64,000 bases of DNA, from positions 14,304 to 78,303 of the forward strand of contig DATLYE010000019.1 of NCBI GenBank assembly GCA_035575135.1, given 5' to 3'. Positions 43,064 to 51,735 of this stretch are shown one piece after another. The DNA comes from JANWXD01 sp035575135 (GTDB lineage: Bacteria; Acidobacteriota; Terriglobia; Bryobacterales; Bryobacteraceae). The notes beneath the pieces were generated by a model. That model saw only the letters and a program-made list of their open reading frames with translations. It ran no database searches and had not been told where the DNA came from. How positions within the stretch are numbered: the stretch's first letter is position 1; every line of letters begins with the position of its first letter. A program made the translations under genes and the position numbers.

Positions 43064-44323
43064 ATGACGACGGAACAAACCTGCAAGCGCACGCTGGAAA
43101 TCACCGTTCCCGCCGAAGAAGTGGAAAAGGCGACCGAGCGTGCCGTCAGTGAGCTGGCGGCGCGGGTTCGGCTTCCCGGATTCCGTCCCGGCAAGGTGCC
43201 TCCGAGTCTGGTGCGAACCCGCTTTGCTCAGGACATCCGGCAGGCAGTGGTCGAGGAGTTGGTGCCGCGTTTTCTCCAGAAGAAGGTTGAAGAGGAGAAT
43301 CTGCGCGTGGTGGGCACGCCGGACGTCACCCGCATCCAACTGGAACCGGGCCAGCCCATGCATTTCACCGTCGAGTTCGAAGTCGCTCCGGAGATCGAGC
43401 TGAAACCCTACCGCGGGCTGACGGTCCCGTACCGGGATCCGGAAGTGACGGACCAGGAGGTCAGCGAGCGGCTGGAGGCGATCCGGGAACGGAAAGCGCA
43501 GTACGTGACCCTGGAACCCCGTCCTGCGGCCGACGGGGATTATGTGGCCGTGGCGCTCGAGAGCTTTGATACCTCCGGAAAACTCCTGAACCGGCAGGAG
43601 GAGGTGCTCGTGCATGTCGGGGCCGAGGAAACGCTGGAGGAATTCAGCGAGAACCTCCGCGGCCTGTCGCCCGGGGAAGAGAAGGAATTCGAAGTCACCT
43701 ACCCTGAGGACTACGGCGACGAGAAGCTGGCGGGCAAGACGCTGCGCTTCCGGGCGCGGGTGAAGGCGATTCGCTGCAAAGAGTTGCCCGAGCTCAACGA
43801 CGAGTTCGCCGCGGAAGTGGGGGATTTTCAGAGTCTGGAGGAACTGCGCGAGGAAGTGCGCCGCTCCCTGTTGCGCGAAAAGGAGGCTCTGGCCAGGCGG
43901 GAGGCCAAAAACAAGCTCGTCGAAGAGCTGGTGGCCCTGCATGACTTTCCGGTGCCGGAGGCATTTCTGGACCGGCAGCTGGAGATTCAGCTGCGCGAAT
44001 TTTTCGCGGCCCGGGGTGTGGATCCCCGCTCGGTGAGGGTGGACTGGCAGAAGCTGAAGGAATCGCAGCGGGAGCGGGCCATCCTGGAGGTGAAGGCGTC
44101 TCTGTTGCTCGACAAGATCGCCGAACGCGAGGGGATCGAAGCCACCGTTGAAGAAGTGGACCGGGAAGTACACCGGCTGGCGCGGCAGGAGCGGGAAAAC
44201 GTCGTCGCCATGCGGCGCCGGCTCGAGGAGCAAGGGGCGCTCCGGCGGATCGCCTCGCGCATCCGTGCGGAAAAGACGCTGGATTTTCTGTTCGAGCACG
44301 CGCGGAAGGTGGCGCAGGAGTGA
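43064..44323 (+). CDS. tig: Trigger factor
   Basis: A 419-aa ribosome-bound chaperone with prolyl isomerase activity. The N-terminal ribosome-binding domain contains the conserved FRPGKVPPSLVRTRF loop (about residues 43-57). The central FKBP-like domain (about 150-240) and the helical C-terminal arms follow. The ATG at 43064 gives the classic start; the frame continues upstream only as an overlap of ahcY. It lies 16 bp after ahcY and may be read with it. A 9-bp hairpin comes right after the stop. clpP, which usually follows tig, is missing here. Confidence 0.93.
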   Translation: MTTEQTCKRTLEITVPAEEVEKATERAVSELAARVRLPGFRPGKVPPSLVRTRFAQDIRQAVVEELVPRFLQKKVEEENLRVVGTPDVTRIQLEPGQPMHFTVEFEVAPEIELKPYRGLTVPYRDPEVTDQEVSERLEAIRERKAQYVTLEPRPAADGDYVAVALESFDTSGKLLNRQEEVLVHVGAEETLEEFSENLRGLSPGEEKEFEVTYPEDYGDEKLAGKTLRFRARVKAIRCKELPELNDEFAAEVGDFQSLEELREEVRRSLLREKEALARREAKNKLVEELVALHDFPVPEAFLDRQLEIQLREFFAARGVDPRSVRVDWQKLKESQRERAILEVKASLLLDKIAEREGIEATVEEVDREVHRLARQERENVVAMRRRLEEQGALRRIASRIRAEKTLDFLFEHARKVAQE

Positions 44324-44332
44324 GGGTCTGAT

Positions 44333-44357
44333 GTGTGGCGCAAAAAAGGTGCCACAC
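44333..44357 (+). other. Hairpin after tig
   Basis: GTGTGGCGC (44333-44341) pairs with GTGCCACAC (44349-44357) over 9 bp including one G.U, with the loop AAAAAAG. It starts 9 nt after the tig stop. There is no T-tract, so its role as a terminator is doubtful; an RNA-processing or stabilising hairpin is possible. Confidence 0.5.
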
Positions 44358-44396
44358 CAGGCTGACGGATTTTACGGACGGGTTTTATGGGCGTCG

Positions 44397-44426
44397 TTGC
44401 TCCTGCGGCGGACCATGAGGGATAAT
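44397..44426 (+). promoter_or_regulatory. Probable promoter of clpX
   Basis: TTGCTC (44397-44402), an 18-nt spacer and GATAAT (44421-44426) lie between the post-tig hairpin and clpX. The leader to the GTG at 44483 would be about 50 nt. Confidence 0.4.
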
Positions 44427-44482
44427 AGGGGTGGATCTCGCACGATGCCGAGGATGTTTGAATCTCCGGGTGGGGGCGGCAT

Positions 44483-45745
44483 GTGAGACGCACCGGGTCT
44501 GACGATTCACTCCGCTGTTCCTTCTGCCACAAAAGCCAGGATGTAGTCGGCAAGCTCATCTCTTCTCCGAGCGAATACCCGCGCGCTTATATCTGTGACG
44601 AGTGCATTGCGGTCTGCAACTCCATCCTGGAAGACGACCGCAACGAGCAGCCGCACGCCATTGCCGGCAAGCTTCCCAAGCCGCTGGAGTTAAAGGAACA
44701 CCTCGATCAGTACGTCATCGGCCAGGAAGCCACCAAGAAGAAGCTCGCGGTCGCCGTTTACAACCACTACAAGCGGATTTACATGAACAAGAGCCGCAGC
44801 TCGGATGTGGAGGTGGCCAAGTCGAACATCCTGTTGATCGGGCCCACGGGTACGGGCAAGACACTGCTGGCCCAGACGCTGGCGCGGATTCTGGACGTGC
44901 CTTTCGCCATCGCCGACGCCACGACGCTCACCGAGGCGGGCTACGTGGGCGAGGACGTCGAAAACATCATTCTGCGCCTGCTCCAGAACGCGGACTGGGA
45001 CGTGCAGCGCTGCCAGCAGGGCATTATCTACATTGACGAAATTGACAAGATCGGGCGCAAAGACGAGAATCCGTCCATCACGCGCGACGTCTCCGGCGAA
45101 GGGGTGCAGCAGGCGCTCCTGAAGATCCTCGAAGGCACCATCGCCAACGTGCCGCCCCAGGGAGGACGGAAGCACCCGCACCAGGAGTTCACCCCGGTGG
45201 ACACCACGAACATTCTGTTTATCTGCGGCGGTGCGTTCGTGGGTCTGGAGAAGATCATCAGCAAGCGGATCGGACGGAAGGCCATGGGGTTCTTGGCTAC
45301 GGACGACCCGGAGGGACGGCGCCCGGGTGCCCGCCGGGATGTCAATCTGCTGGCGCAGGTGCAGCCCATTGACCTGATCCGGTTCGGCTTCATCCCGGAG
45401 TTTGTCGGCCGCCTGCCGGTCATTTCGGTGCTCGAGGATCTCGACAAGGACGCTCTGGTCCAGATCCTCACCAAGCCGAAGAATGCGATCGTCAAACAGT
45501 ACCAGCGCCTGTTCGAGTTCGAAAATGTTAAACTGAAGTTTACGGACGACGCCCTGGAGGCGGTGGCCACGCTGGCTCTGGAGCGGAAGGTGGGGGCCCG
45601 GGGGCTCAGGATGATTCTCGAGGACATGATGCTGGATCTGATGTACTATCTCCCCTCTTGCAAGAAGGTCCGGGAGTTTGTGGTGACCAAGGAGATGGTC
45701 ATGTCCCAGAAGATCAACCTGGCCGTGCTCGAGAAGGCGGGCTGA
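44483..45745 (+). CDS. clpX: ClpX ATPase, unfoldase of the ClpXP protease
   Basis: A 420-aa AAA+ unfoldase. The N-terminal zinc domain has CSFC (residues 12-15) and CDEC (38-41). Walker A is GPTGTGKTLLAQ (about 116), Walker B is IIYIDEIDKIG. The ClpP-docking loop reads AMGF (about residue 268) where E. coli has IGF, so docking to ClpP is probably kept. A GTG start follows a GGGGGCGG. The upstream gene is tig, not clpP; the downstream gene is lon, as usual. ClpP must be encoded elsewhere. Confidence 0.96.
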   Translation: MRRTGSDDSLRCSFCHKSQDVVGKLISSPSEYPRAYICDECIAVCNSILEDDRNEQPHAIAGKLPKPLELKEHLDQYVIGQEATKKKLAVAVYNHYKRIYMNKSRSSDVEVAKSNILLIGPTGTGKTLLAQTLARILDVPFAIADATTLTEAGYVGEDVENIILRLLQNADWDVQRCQQGIIYIDEIDKIGRKDENPSITRDVSGEGVQQALLKILEGTIANVPPQGGRKHPHQEFTPVDTTNILFICGGAFVGLEKIISKRIGRKAMGFLATDDPEGRRPGARRDVNLLAQVQPIDLIRFGFIPEFVGRLPVISVLEDLDKDALVQILTKPKNAIVKQYQRLFEFENVKLKFTDDALEAVATLALERKVGARGLRMILEDMMLDLMYYLPSCKKVREFVVTKEMVMSQKINLAVLEKAG

Positions 45746-45831
45746 CGGCTCTTTCGGGAGTGGCGCGCCTGCGGGTTTTCGCTGGGCTGTGAAGGCACGG
45801 CCGGGGCGGCCCCACCGCAGCAAGGATAATC

Positions 45832-48246
45832 ATGCTTACCTCAAGAGAACGTTCCGAAACGCGGCGGCTTCCGATGATGCCCGTCCGCGACGTCGTCATC
45901 TTCCCGCACATGATGACGCCGTTCGTGGTGGGCCGCGAGTCGAGCGTCCGCGCCCTGGAAGAGGCGCTGGCCGGCGATAAGAAAATCTTCCTGGCCACGC
46001 AGCACGACGCCTCGGTGGACGAACCGCGGCCCGACGAGATTTACACCGTGGGCACGATCGTCAACATCGTGCAGAGCCTGAAGCTGCCGGACGGCAACAT
46101 CAAGGTGCTGGTGGAGGGTGTCGAGCGCGGCAAGATCGTCTCGGTCAGCGACGAGGAGGGCTTCTTCCGCGCCGTGGTTCGGACGTTCCAGTACAAGGTG
46201 GAGCCGGGCCCGCAGCTGGATGCGCTCATCGGGCGGGTCACCACCCTGTTTGAACAGTACGTCAAGCTCAGCCAGAACCTGAATTACGAAACCATGATCG
46301 CCGCCATCCGCGTGGACGATCCCGGCCGGCTGGCGGACACGGTGGGCGCCAACCTGCAGCTCACCATCGAAGAAAAGCAGGAGTTGCTGGAGATCTTTGA
46401 CCCGGTCGAGCGCCTGAACCGGGTGGCGGATCTGCTGGATATCGAAATCGAAAAGCTCAACATGGACCGCACCATCCAGGGCCGCGTCAAGCGGCAGATG
46501 GAGCGGGCGCAGAAAGAGTACTACCTCAACGAAAAGATCAAGGCCATCCAGAAGGAGCTCGGCCGCGGCGAGAAAAGCGAGTTCGACGAGCTGCGCAAGA
46601 AGATCGAAGCGGCGGGGATGAGCAAGGAGGCCTACGAGAAGGCCATGGCCGAGCTCAAGCGCCTGGAAAGCATGCCGCCGATGTCGGCCGAGTCCACGGT
46701 TTCGCGCAACTACCTGGATTGGCTGCTGGCCGTGCCGTGGAAGAAACGGACCCGCGAGATCCGCGATCTCAAGTACGCCGAGAAGGTGCTCGAGTCCGAC
46801 CATTACGGTTTGGAGAAGGTCAAGGAGCGGATTCTGGAGTTCCTGGCGGTGCGGCGGCTGGTGAAACATCCCAAGGGGTCCATCCTGTGCTTTGTGGGGC
46901 CGCCGGGCGTGGGTAAGACGTCGCTCGGAATGTCCATCGCCCGCGCCACGGGCCGGAAATTCGTGCGCCTCTCCCTCGGCGGCGTGCGGGATGAGGCGGA
47001 GATCCGGGGCCACCGGCGTACTTACATCGGCGCTCTGCCGGGACAGATCATCCAGATGATGAAGAAGGCCGGGACCAAGAACCCCGTCTTCATGCTGGAT
47101 GAAGTGGACAAGATGTCCATGGATTTTCGCGGGGATCCTTCGGCGGCCTTGCTCGAAGTGCTCGATCCGGAACAGAACTACATGTTCATGGATCACTATC
47201 TGGACGTCGAGTACGATCTCAGCCAGGTGTTTTTCATCTGCACGGCGAACGTGCTCCACACCATCCCGCCGGCGCTGCAGGACCGCATGGAGGTGATCCG
47301 GCTGTCCGGCTATACCGAACCGGAAAAGCTCGAGATCGCCAAGCGGTTCCTCGTCAAGAAGCAGATGCAGCAGACCGGCCTGACCGAGAAGGACATTCGC
47401 TTCACCGACGAGGGGCTGCTGACCCTGATTCAGTACTACACCCGGGAGGCCGGCGTCCGGAACCTGGAGCGCGAAATCGGCAACCTGTGCCGGAAGGTGG
47501 CCCGCAAGAAGGTCACCTCGGACGGCAAGGGCGAGTTTGCCACCGTGGTGATTACGCCGGAAAACATTCCGGAATACCTCGGGCCGCAGAAGTTCCGCGA
47601 CCTGAAAGCCGAAAAGAAGAATGAAATCGGTGCGGCCACGGGGCTGGCGTGGACGGAAGTCGGCGGGCAGATCCTGACGACGGAAGCGACCATCATGGAG
47701 GGCAAGGGGAAGCTCACCACGACCGGCAAATTGGGCGACGTGATGCAGGAGTCGGCGCATGCGGCCATGAGCTATATCCGCTCGCGCGCCGCCATGCTGG
47801 GGCTCCCCAAGGACTTCTACCGGCATCTGGACATTCACGTGCACGTGCCGGAGGGAGCCATCCCCAAGGACGGCCCCTCGGCCGGCATCACCATCGCCGC
47901 GGCGATTGTCAGCGCGCTCACCAAGATCCCGGTGCGCTGCGACGTGGCCATGACGGGGGAAATCACGCTGCGGGGCAAAGTGCTGCCGATCGGCGGGCTG
48001 AAGGAGAAGCTCCTGGCGGCTCACCGCCACGGCATCCATGAAGTGATCCTGCCTCGCGAGAACGAAAAGGATCTCCCCGACATTCCGGAGAATATTCGAA
48101 ACGAGATGCGGCTGCATTTCGTCGAGTCCATGGACGAAGTCCTGAAGATCGCCCTGGAGCGGGAAATCGAACCGCTGCCGGTTGCCGGGCCGCAAGCCGC
48201 GGTCGAAGTAGGTGTTCCAACCGCGCCCGAAAAACTGATGCACTGA
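45832..48246 (+). CDS. lon: ATP-dependent protease La
   Basis: An 804-aa Lon protease (LonA). The N-terminal substrate-binding domain starts with LPMMPVRDVVIFPHMMTPF. The AAA+ module has Walker A GPPGVGKTS (about residues 360-368) and Walker B VFMLDEVDKM. The protease domain has catalytic Ser in PKDGPSAGIT (about 682) and Lys in GGLKEK (about 725). The length is standard. An AAGGA lies 5 nt before the ATG. It follows clpX by 86 bp and should degrade misfolded and regulatory proteins. Confidence 0.97.
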   Translation: MLTSRERSETRRLPMMPVRDVVIFPHMMTPFVVGRESSVRALEEALAGDKKIFLATQHDASVDEPRPDEIYTVGTIVNIVQSLKLPDGNIKVLVEGVERGKIVSVSDEEGFFRAVVRTFQYKVEPGPQLDALIGRVTTLFEQYVKLSQNLNYETMIAAIRVDDPGRLADTVGANLQLTIEEKQELLEIFDPVERLNRVADLLDIEIEKLNMDRTIQGRVKRQMERAQKEYYLNEKIKAIQKELGRGEKSEFDELRKKIEAAGMSKEAYEKAMAELKRLESMPPMSAESTVSRNYLDWLLAVPWKKRTREIRDLKYAEKVLESDHYGLEKVKERILEFLAVRRLVKHPKGSILCFVGPPGVGKTSLGMSIARATGRKFVRLSLGGVRDEAEIRGHRRTYIGALPGQIIQMMKKAGTKNPVFMLDEVDKMSMDFRGDPSAALLEVLDPEQNYMFMDHYLDVEYDLSQVFFICTANVLHTIPPALQDRMEVIRLSGYTEPEKLEIAKRFLVKKQMQQTGLTEKDIRFTDEGLLTLIQYYTREAGVRNLEREIGNLCRKVARKKVTSDGKGEFATVVITPENIPEYLGPQKFRDLKAEKKNEIGAATGLAWTEVGGQILTTEATIMEGKGKLTTTGKLGDVMQESAHAAMSYIRSRAAMLGLPKDFYRHLDIHVHVPEGAIPKDGPSAGITIAAAIVSALTKIPVRCDVAMTGEITLRGKVLPIGGLKEKLLAAHRHGIHEVILPRENEKDLPDIPENIRNEMRLHFVESMDEVLKIALEREIEPLPVAGPQAAVEVGVPTAPEKLMH

Positions 48247-48279
48247 AGTCGCGGGAGGACGGGAAGTTCTGCGAAGACG

Positions 48280-48300
48280 GGCGCCCGACAGGAGGGCGCC
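48280..48300 (+). other. Hairpin between lon and rho
   Basis: GGCGCCC (48280-48286) and GGGCGCC (48294-48300) form a 7-bp stem with the loop GACAGGA. There is no T-tract. It lies in the 147-bp gap before rho and may be a lon 3' end or part of the rho leader. Confidence 0.45.
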
Positions 48301-48393
48301 ACGAGCTTCCGCAACAGGTCACAACGCGATCATTCCAAACTCATCTCAGTATGCCGGCCGCACACCGATTGGCCGGCCGGAAGTGAGGTTACC

Positions 48394-49782
48394 TTGGCAG
48401 ACGAACTGGAAAAACAAAACCAAGCCGTAGAGGAAAAGGCGCCCGAAGAAAGTGCGGCGCCGCCCCAGCCTGCGCCTCGCAAGAAGCACGGGCAGGGAGG
48501 ACAGAACGCGGTCGCCAAAAACGGTTCCACGACCCTGGATCTGGTCGAGCTCAAGGAGATGAGTATCCAGAAGCTCAACCAGATCGCCAAGGAGCTGGGG
48601 GTGCAAGGCGCCGCGGGGATGCGCAAGCAGGATCTCATTTTCAAGATCTTGCAGGCCCAGGCGGAAAAAAGCGGCCTGATCTTCTCCGAGGGCGTGCTGG
48701 AGTGCCTGCCGGACGGCTTCGGGTTCCTGCGGTCGCCGGAGTACAACTATCTGCCAGGCCCTGACGACGTCTACGTGTCTCCGTCCCAGATCCGCCGTTT
48801 CGATCTGCGCACCGGGGACACGATCTCCGGCCAAATCCGGCCGCCCAAAGAGGGGGAGCGGTACTTTGCGCTCATCAAAGTTGACGCCATCAACTTCGAG
48901 CCGCCCGAGGAGGCCCGTAACAAGATCTTCTTTGACAACCTTACGCCCCTCTACCCCAACCAGCGGCTCCGGATGGAGACCACTAAGGACAACTACTCGG
49001 GCCGGATTCTGGACCTGCTGACACCTATCGGCAAGGGGCAGCGGGGCTTGATCGTTTCGCCGCCCCGGACGGGCAAGACCATGCTGCTGCAAAGCATCGC
49101 CAACTCCATCAGCACGAACCACCCGGAGGTGGTTCTCATCGTGCTGCTGATTGACGAGCGGCCCGAGGAGGTCACCGACATGCAGCGCTCCGTCAAAGGC
49201 GAGGTGATCAGCTCCACCTTTGACGAGCCGGCCAGCCGGCACGTGCAGGTGGCCGAGATGGTGATCGAGAAAGCCAAGCGTCTGGTGGAACACAAGCGGG
49301 ATGTGGTCATTCTGCTGGACTCGATTACGCGTTTGGCCAGGGCTTACAACACCGTGGTCCCGCCCTCGGGCAAGGTGCTTTCGGGCGGCGTGGACTCGAA
49401 CGCCCTCCAGCGGCCGAAACGCTTCTTCGGGGCGGCCCGCAATATCGAGGAAGGGGGTTCGCTGACCATTATCGCTACGGCCCTCATTGACACGGGCAGC
49501 CGGATGGACGACGTCATATTCGAGGAGTTCAAGGGGACGGGGAACCTCGAAATCCACTTGGACCGCAAGCTGGCTGAAAAGCGTGTCTTTCCGGCCATTG
49601 ACATCCACAAGAGCGGAACGCGAAAAGAGGAGCTGTTGCAGCCTAAGGAAGAGCTGAACCGGGTCTGGGTGCTCCGCAAGGTCTTGAGCCCGCTGTCCCC
49701 GGTGGAGGCTATGGAGCTGCTGCTGGACAAGCTCAGCAAGACGCGCAATAACGCCGAGTTTCTGGCTGCCATGAGCGCCTGA
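48394..49782 (+). CDS. rho: Transcription termination factor Rho
   Basis: A 462-aa hexameric RNA helicase ending transcription at rut sites. The acidic/basic N-terminal tail (about 45 residues) is longer than in E. coli. The RNA-binding OB domain has ECLPDGFGFLRSPEYNYLPG (about 107-126), Walker A is SPPRTGKTMLLQ (about 223), Walker B is DVVILLDSITRLARAYN and the Q-loop/R-loop region follows. The TTG start has a GAGG 5-8 nt upstream. The insertion-free core indicates a normal Rho. Confidence 0.96.
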   Translation: MADELEKQNQAVEEKAPEESAAPPQPAPRKKHGQGGQNAVAKNGSTTLDLVELKEMSIQKLNQIAKELGVQGAAGMRKQDLIFKILQAQAEKSGLIFSEGVLECLPDGFGFLRSPEYNYLPGPDDVYVSPSQIRRFDLRTGDTISGQIRPPKEGERYFALIKVDAINFEPPEEARNKIFFDNLTPLYPNQRLRMETTKDNYSGRILDLLTPIGKGQRGLIVSPPRTGKTMLLQSIANSISTNHPEVVLIVLLIDERPEEVTDMQRSVKGEVISSTFDEPASRHVQVAEMVIEKAKRLVEHKRDVVILLDSITRLARAYNTVVPPSGKVLSGGVDSNALQRPKRFFGAARNIEEGGSLTIIATALIDTGSRMDDVIFEEFKGTGNLEIHLDRKLAEKRVFPAIDIHKSGTRKEELLQPKEELNRVWVLRKVLSPLSPVEAMELLLDKLSKTRNNAEFLAAMSA

Positions 49783-49936
49783 GGCCGGAGCGGACCGAGC
49801 CCTTGGCGGCTTGGGCTACGAATTTCGCCCCCCGGCATAACCTGGGGCGGCCGAACGGCGTCTTCTCATTGAAGATCAGGACGGAAGGCACGGAGCTCCG
49901 GGTCCGCGGGCCGGCCTTCTGGTGTACGGAATTCAG

Positions 49937-51721
49937 ATGCAGCCGCAAACGAGTCCCCTACCTGCTCCCACGCCCCCATTGCGACCGGCCGAGGTCCCTG
50001 CCCGTCCTGCGGTACGGCCTCGCCGGCCGCGGAAGGGCTGGTACCTCCTGCTCGGCTTGACCGTTGTGGCCGGGGTGGGGCTTTTGTACTGGCTCGGACG
50101 GTCGGCCAGCCCCGCCCGCCAACCGGCCGTAGGAACCGCCGGAGTGCCGCTTTATACGGTGGCCCCGGGTGAGGTGCGCCTGACGATCCGGCTGACGGGC
50201 ACAACCACCCCCGAGCGTTACGCCCTATTGACGGCGCCGATTCTGCGGGGCGGACGAGGCGGCAGTCTCGGTATGGGCGGCGGCGTTTCGACGGCTGCTG
50301 GTCGCGGTGGCCGTGGTGGGGGCGGCGGCGGAGGCGGCGGGGGTGGTGAGTCGTCGGCTCGCACCGTTTCCAGTGTGCCTTCCGCTTCCGGGCTGGAAAG
50401 CGGCGGAGCAACTGTTGCAAGCACGGCCGGTACCGGTTCATCCACGCTCGGCCCTGCCGGCTCCGGGTCGGCTGCCTTCCGGGCCGCCACCACCCGCTTT
50501 GGCAGCGCTCCTGCCTCTTCGCGTACCTCCCGGGCTTCTTCCACCGGTACGGCAAGTTCGAGCACGATGGGATCCGGTCTTGGTTCGACGGCCTCCAGCT
50601 TGCCCGGCGGCCCCAGCGGTCCGCCGTCCGGCGGAGGAGGCGGCGGGGGAACTATGGTCATCACCGGCGGAGGCGGCGGCGCCCGTGTGGGCTTCGGTCT
50701 GGTCCTGGTCAGCACGGCGAAACCCGGCTCCTGGGTCAAGAAAGGGGATATCGTCGCCGAGTTTGACCGCGAGGAGATGCTGAACCGGCTGGACGACTTC
50801 AAAGCCCGGGTGACCCAGGCGGAAGCCACCATCAAGAGTATCCGGGCGCAGCTGGAAGTGCTGAAGGATGCGCACGAGCACTCCATCCGCGTGGCGAAGG
50901 CCAATCTGGACAAGGCGCTGCTCGATTTGAAAACCATCCCGGTGCGTTCTGCGAATGCGTCAGAGATCCTGCGGCTGAACGCCGAGGAGGCAGAGGCGAC
51001 GTACAAGCAGCTGTTGAGCGAAGTCAAGTTCATGGAGCAATCTTTGAGCGCACAGCTGCGGATGGCCGAACTGGCCCGGGACGAAGCAAAAGTGGAGTTG
51101 CAGCGCGTGCAGGCCAACGTGGACCGTATGGTCGTACGTGCGCCCATTGACGGCATGGTGGTGATGCAGACGGTGATTCGCGGGGGCGAGCAGGCACAGA
51201 TTCAGGCGGGCGATCAGATCGGGCCGGGCCAGCCTTACATGCGTATTGTGGATCCCAGTTCAATGCTGGTGGACGCCGTGGTCAACCAGGTGGATGCCGA
51301 GCGGATCCGTGTCGGCGCCAAAGCCACGATTCGTTTCGATGCCTACTCCGACCTGGTGCTGCCCGCACGCGTGGTGGCGATCGGAGCCATGCCCAAAGCG
51401 GCCGGTTGGCGGCTCGAGTACGTCAAGGAGATTCCCGTCACTTTGAAGCTGGAGCGTCTGGATCCGCGGGTGATCCCGGATCTGTCCGTCAGTGCCGACG
51501 TGGAGATCGCCTCCGAACAGGCGGCCGCTGTGGTTCCTCTGGAAGCTGTGTTCCGTGACGCCCCCGGCCAGGCTCCGTATGTGTTTGTCCGGCGCGGCTC
51601 GGCATGGGAGGCGCGCCCGGTCGAGCTGGGGCTGGTCAACCACATCACCGCGGCAGTGCGATCCGGCCTGAAGGCGGGCGAGGTCATTGCATTGCGCCGT
51701 CCTCCGGCCCCGGCTAAATAA
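49937..51721 (+). CDS. HlyD/MacA-type efflux adaptor 1 with a Gly/Ser-rich insert
   Basis: A 594-aa periplasmic adaptor anchored by one N-terminal helix (about residues 35-50). The lipoyl and hairpin parts are split by a low-complexity insert at about 105-248 made of Gly, Ser, Thr, Ala and Pro with a long poly-Gly run. After it, SWVKKGDIVAEFDREEML (half lipoyl motif), a coiled-coil hairpin of about 120 residues, RAPIDGMVVMQ (second lipoyl half) and the beta-barrel domain follow. ATG 49937 is used (GTG 49922 is possible). The insert is unusual for the family. It is the first of three adaptors in one operon. Confidence 0.8.
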   Translation: MQPQTSPLPAPTPPLRPAEVPARPAVRPRRPRKGWYLLLGLTVVAGVGLLYWLGRSASPARQPAVGTAGVPLYTVAPGEVRLTIRLTGTTTPERYALLTAPILRGGRGGSLGMGGGVSTAAGRGGRGGGGGGGGGGGESSARTVSSVPSASGLESGGATVASTAGTGSSTLGPAGSGSAAFRAATTRFGSAPASSRTSRASSTGTASSSTMGSGLGSTASSLPGGPSGPPSGGGGGGGTMVITGGGGGARVGFGLVLVSTAKPGSWVKKGDIVAEFDREEMLNRLDDFKARVTQAEATIKSIRAQLEVLKDAHEHSIRVAKANLDKALLDLKTIPVRSANASEILRLNAEEAEATYKQLLSEVKFMEQSLSAQLRMAELARDEAKVELQRVQANVDRMVVRAPIDGMVVMQTVIRGGEQAQIQAGDQIGPGQPYMRIVDPSSMLVDAVVNQVDAERIRVGAKATIRFDAYSDLVLPARVVAIGAMPKAAGWRLEYVKEIPVTLKLERLDPRVIPDLSVSADVEIASEQAAAVVPLEAVFRDAPGQAPYVFVRRGSAWEARPVELGLVNHITAAVRSGLKAGEVIALRRPPAPAK

Positions 51722-51735
51722 CTCGACAAAGGCAC

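Noticed and set aside
45841..48243. 800-codon open frame antisense to lon
   Set aside because: It mirrors the codons of lon almost end to end, has no motif and arises from the GC-rich third positions; lon is certain.
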